Shown here: positions 5,986 through 8,589 of the stretch, piece after piece
How positions within the stretch are numbered: position 1 is the stretch's first letter
Layout: every line of letters begins with the position of its first letter
NCBI GenBank assembly: GCA_964444305.1
Contig: CAYUGQ010000114.1
Span: 1 to 8,589 of the forward strand
Origin: JAKFFN01 sp964444305
GTDB taxonomy: Bacteria; Sumerlaeota; Sumerlaeia; Sumerlaeales; Sumerlaeaceae
DNA length: 8,589 bases
Reading direction: 5' to 3'
The notes under the pieces: generated by a model
Seen by the model: only the letters and a program-made list of their open reading frames with translations
Database searches by the model: none
Told to the model about the DNA's origin: nothing
Made by a program: the position numbers and the translations under genes

Positions 5986-6939
5986 TCATTTGTCGTCCGT
6001 GCGGTTTTGTTGATCGGCATGTTTGACGAGGGCGTAGAGCATTTTCATGTGGGGAACGGAGAGTCCGGCTTTCAGGGCGCGGCGGAGGGGTTCGCCTATG
6101 ATGGATTCGACTTCGAGGGGTCGACGGTTTTGGAAGTCGAGTTGCATGCTGCTGTGATAATCGCCCATGGTTTCGGAGTTGCTCATCATTTTTTCGGGGA
6201 ATGAGGGATCGACGGGTGCGCCGGTTGCTTTGGCGGCGGCCATGGTTTCGTCCATGAGGTTTTGGGCGAGATCGCGGAGTTCGGGTGTGCGGAGGACGGC
6301 GGCGACATGGGCACGGGCGGCGACGCCGAGACCATTAAATGGAATGTTCCAGACGAGTTTTCCCCAGCGGACCTGAAGGAGGTGGTCGCTGACATCAACC
6401 TGAATGTCGGCGGATCGAAAGAGTTCGGCGATGGCATGGGTGCGGTCGGTGATGGGGGCGGAGAACTCGCCTATGCGGATCTGGCCGTGGTCAATGTGGT
6501 GGATGTGGCCGGGGGCTGTGCGGTTGCTGCAGATGAAGGAGATGCCGCCGAGGACGCGAGAGGCGGGATCTGGGCCGGTGTGGGCCAGGGCTTCGGTGAT
6601 GGCGTCTTCGTTTCCGAGGCCGTTTTGGAGGGTGAGGACGATGGTTTGGGGGCCGGCGACGTGGCGCAAAAGTTTTGGCAGGGAGCTGTTGGCGGTGGTT
6701 TTAAGGCCGACGAGGATGAAATCGCAAACGCCGAGGTCTTCGGGGGAGCTGTAGACGTCGGGGTGGATATGGAAGTCGCCTTCGAAGGATTTGATGAAGA
6801 GGCCTTTTTGGCGCACGACATCATAGTCGCTTCGCATGAGGAAGCTGACGTTATGGCCGGCTTTTGCGAGGCGTGCTCCATAAAAGGCTCCGAGGGCGCC
6901 GGCGCCGATAATCCCGATTCGTCCGGTGAATGCTGTCAT
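5986..6939 (-). CDS. panE: Ketopantoate reductase-family protein (PanE/ApbA, 2-dehydropantoate 2-reductase)
   Basis: This cytoplasmic enzyme would reduce 2-dehydropantoate to pantoate with NADPH, the step in pantothenate (and so CoA) synthesis before condensation with beta-alanine. At 317 residues it is close to E. coli PanE (about 300). The N-terminal Rossmann fold has IGAGALG with GxGxxG at 12-17; GLKTTAN lies at 78-84 and the cofactor-loop LQNG at 104-107. The C-terminal helical domain has RWGKLVWNIPFN (191-202); K194 matches catalytic Lys176 of E. coli, with N198 and N202 beside it. SSM (263-265) and LEVESI (275-280, E276 matching Glu256) complete the substrate site. It begins 47 nt after the M23 gene stop with no clear promoter or SD, so it may be co-transcribed with that gene. 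PanE-fold paralogues with other 2-oxoacid substrates exist, so the family is secure but the substrate less so. Confidence 0.88.
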   Translation of the reverse strand: MTAFTGRIGIIGAGALGAFYGARLAKAGHNVSFLMRSDYDVVRQKGLFIKSFEGDFHIHPDVYSSPEDLGVCDFILVGLKTTANSSLPKLLRHVAGPQTIVLTLQNGLGNEDAITEALAHTGPDPASRVLGGISFICSNRTAPGHIHHIDHGQIRIGEFSAPITDRTHAIAELFRSADIQVDVSDHLLQVRWGKLVWNIPFNGLGVAARAHVAAVLRTPELRDLAQNLMDETMAAAKATGAPVDPSFPEKMMSNSETMGDYHSSMQLDFQNRRPLEVESIIGEPLRRALKAGLSVPHMKMLYALVKHADQQNRTDDK

Positions 6940-6986
6940 GGGAATAGGCTGTGGCTGGCGGGTGGGGTCGTCAACTGAAACCTCTT

Positions 6987-8589
6987 CTAATAAACGGACC
7001 AGTCGGTCACGCTGGAGGGGGGGAGGAGTTCGGCGCGGAAGTTGTCGAAGTGGGCTCCGCGCTGGACGGGGTAAAAGCCGAGGCGGCCTGTGTAGTTCAT
7101 GCCGGAGAGGCCGGAGTGGAAGGTGGTGTCCTGGGCGGTGTGGATGAGGTTAGTGTCGAGGAAGTAGCGGATTGCTGTGCCCTGGGCTTCGATGCGGAAG
7201 GTTCGCCATGCGTTGCCTGAGAGGGTGAAGGAGTGGGACGGGATGACGTTTCCGTTGACGCTTTTCCCGCAGGTGAGGAGGGCGGTTTGGGCATTATACA
7301 TCATGAGATAGCAGTTTCCGGCGCCTTCGAATGTTTCGTCGAAGCCACCGAAGCCGTCGTCGCGAATGAAGATGCCGTAGCGTTCACTGCCGGTCCAATT
7401 GCCGCCGTAGGAGGGGCGATACCAGGTGTAGACGTCGGCCTGTACGCTGTAATCGGTGTGTTCCGGGCGGCCGTAGCTGACGCTTTCGTTGTGACCGTTG
7501 CCGGTGTTGCCGTGGTCTGTGAGCTTAAGGACGCGGCGGGGCGGGATGCTGTCGTTGGGGTTGTCGTCCCAGTCGATAACGCTGCGGCGGTCAAATTTGG
7601 GGCGTCCGTAATCGAGGGGGCCGAGGATATTAAAGTTATTGATCATGGGAAACTGGTCATTGGGGCGCTGGCTGAGGTCGATGTCGGGGTTAACGGCTTC
7701 GGGGTAGACGACGAGGCGGTTGTTTGCCTGGACCCAGCCGTATTTTTCTGTGGTGGCAGGAATGGGGATGCGATACCATCCGCCGGGGGCGGTCTGGTCT
7801 GCGACGAAGCGGCCGCCGGCGAAATGGATGGTTCCGACGTGGGTGGAGTTTGCGTCGGGAGACTCGTAAAGGGAGTAGGTGGAGTTTAGTTGCTGATAAT
7901 GATTATATACGCCGTCGTCGGGGAGTGGTTGAATGACGGTGCCGGTATAGATTTCTTCGACATCGGTGGCACGGACCCAGGCGGAGCGATAGGCGGTGAA
8001 ATTTGGAATGAAGACGCGGTAATAGCCCTGCTTTGCGAAGGAAGCGAAGAGGAGCTGGTTTTCGTAGACGTTTGCGATGATGGAACTGCTATCTGTGTTG
8101 CTGACGCGGATGGGGGTGGTGGACTGGTTTACCCGGAGGATGTGGCCGACCTGTTTTGTTGCGGTGGGGTTGAACATGATGGGGTATTTGAAATGGGCAT
8201 AGTAGAAGGGGCAGCGGATGGTGCCGCCTTCGGCGGATTCAAAATGGAGGTGTTCCGAGGTGGAGTTGCCGGTGTTGCCGGAATGACCGAGGAAGTCGCC
8301 GGTCTGAACGACGTCGCCGACCTGTACCTGGATGGTGGGTCGCATGTGGGCGGTTAGAACGGTGAGGGTTTGGTCTTGGGGGGATTGTCCGTTAACGCGG
8401 ATTTTGACGTAGTTGCCGTAGTAGTTGAGGGTGTGGTTTTCGTCGGGGATATTGTTGACGACTTCGATGACCTCACCGTCGCAGGTGGCATACATTGGGG
8501 TGCCTGTGCCTACGGAGAAGTCGGTTCCGCCGTGGTTATTATAGGCGTTAGGGGAAACCCACGTGGATGATATCCAGCCGGTCCAGTCT
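6987..8589 (-). CDS. M23 metallopeptidase with two SH3-like domains and a C-terminal beta-sandwich-like domain (5' partial)
   Basis: This is a probable secreted or envelope peptidoglycan endopeptidase of the lysostaphin/LytM type. The frame has no stop up to the right edge, so the N-terminus, any signal peptide and the start codon are outside. Numbering from the first full visible codon (8588-8586), zinc ligands H19 and D23 form HGGTD, followed by GTGTPMYATCDGEV (27-40), H81 in LTAHM, and EHLHFE with H113 and H115. The catalytic set is thus complete, unlike inactive LytM/EnvC types. Two SH3-like repeats follow, near 155-212 and 235-296, each with a YYRVxIP or WYRIPIP strand and a (S/G)WV(R/Q)A strand; such domains often bind cell wall. 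Residues about 320-525 look like a laminin-G/ConA-type beta sandwich (WRTFRIEAQGTAIRYFLD), a weaker call. The stop is TAG, 47 nt before panE. Confidence 0.88.
   Translation of the reverse strand, partial: DWTGWISSTWVSPNAYNNHGGTDFSVGTGTPMYATCDGEVIEVVNNIPDENHTLNYYGNYVKIRVNGQSPQDQTLTVLTAHMRPTIQVQVGDVVQTGDFLGHSGNTGNSTSEHLHFESAEGGTIRCPFYYAHFKYPIMFNPTATKQVGHILRVNQSTTPIRVSNTDSSSIIANVYENQLLFASFAKQGYYRVFIPNFTAYRSAWVRATDVEEIYTGTVIQPLPDDGVYNHYQQLNSTYSLYESPDANSTHVGTIHFAGGRFVADQTAPGGWYRIPIPATTEKYGWVQANNRLVVYPEAVNPDIDLSQRPNDQFPMINNFNILGPLDYGRPKFDRRSVIDWDDNPNDSIPPRRVLKLTDHGNTGNGHNESVSYGRPEHTDYSVQADVYTWYRPSYGGNWTGSERYGIFIRDDGFGGFDETFEGAGNCYLMMYNAQTALLTCGKSVNGNVIPSHSFTLSGNAWRTFRIEAQGTAIRYFLDTNLIHTAQDTTFHSGLSGMNYTGRLGFYPVQRGAHFDNFRAELLPPSSVTDWSVY

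Noticed and set aside
6966..6975. TTGACG in the gap before panE as a -35 element
   Set aside because: No -10-like hexamer occurs at 16-18 nt; the following bases are C-rich up to the ATG.
6262..6978. Open + strand frame of 238 codons opposite panE
   Set aside because: Low-complexity Gly/Ala/Asp/Val translation; the opposite strand carries a clear Rossmann enzyme with its catalytic residues.
7233..8357. Open + strand frames opposite the M23 gene
   Set aside because: Gly/Val/Ala/Asp-rich shadows of a gene with recognisable M23 motifs.
1..8589. CRISPR arrays, tRNA/rRNA genes, insertion-sequence ends, phage attachment sites
   Set aside because: No regularly spaced repeats, cloverleaf, rRNA signatures, transposase or terminal repeats were seen; most of the window is coding.

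Overview
The window is 8.6 kb of bacterial DNA with few gaps between genes. It holds nine genes: two on the + strand at the left edge and seven on the - strand filling the rest. The two genes at the edges are cut by the window. Class III (N-methylated) prepilin leaders, a near-consensus sigma70 promoter and Shine-Dalgarno sequences point to a Gram-negative-type bacterium of middling-to-high GC. Several GspG-like pseudopilins in a row, plus an M23 peptidase with accessory SH3 and beta-sandwich domains, suggest a PVC-type or related environmental/candidate phylum. That placement is a guess; there is no rRNA or marker gene to support it. The + strand is rich in G and T under genes of either orientation, so it is probably the leading replication strand, with the seven - strand genes on the lagging strand.

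Layout, left to right. (1) 1-1599 (+): the end of an ABC ATPase gene and a translationally coupled six-span permease gene, together resembling NodI/NodJ or DrrA/DrrB exporters. (2) 1626-1673: a strong hairpin terminator with a perfect 12-bp stem between the converging units. (3) 5775 down to 1709 (-): five consecutive pseudopilin genes, called here P1 to P5 in order of transcription. All have a prepilin-peptidase leader, Glu at mature position 5 and a DPW(G/N)xPY motif. They are packed with gaps of 22, -1, 56 and 27 nt and have a sigma70-like promoter just upstream of P1. (4) 6939 down to 5986 (-): a ketopantoate reductase-family (PanE/ApbA) enzyme. (5) 8589 down to 6987 (-): an M23 metallopeptidase with two SH3-like domains and a C-terminal beta-sandwich-like domain. 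Its reading frame runs off the right edge, and two of its zinc ligands lie upstream of the first Met visible in the window.

The most interesting part is the pseudopilin cassette. All five proteins look like variants of the major pseudopilin GspG and not like the usual GspG-H-I-J-K set. They differ mainly in long insertions between the N-terminal helix and the C-terminal part, which ends in a D-D and an aromatic residue. None contains cysteine. No assembly ATPase, inner-membrane platform, secretin or prepilin peptidase lies in the window, so these would have to come from elsewhere in the genome. The M23 hydrolase upstream could help a fibre cross or anchor to peptidoglycan, but that link rests only on proximity. 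PanE and the ABC exporter have no evident functional tie to the pilins.
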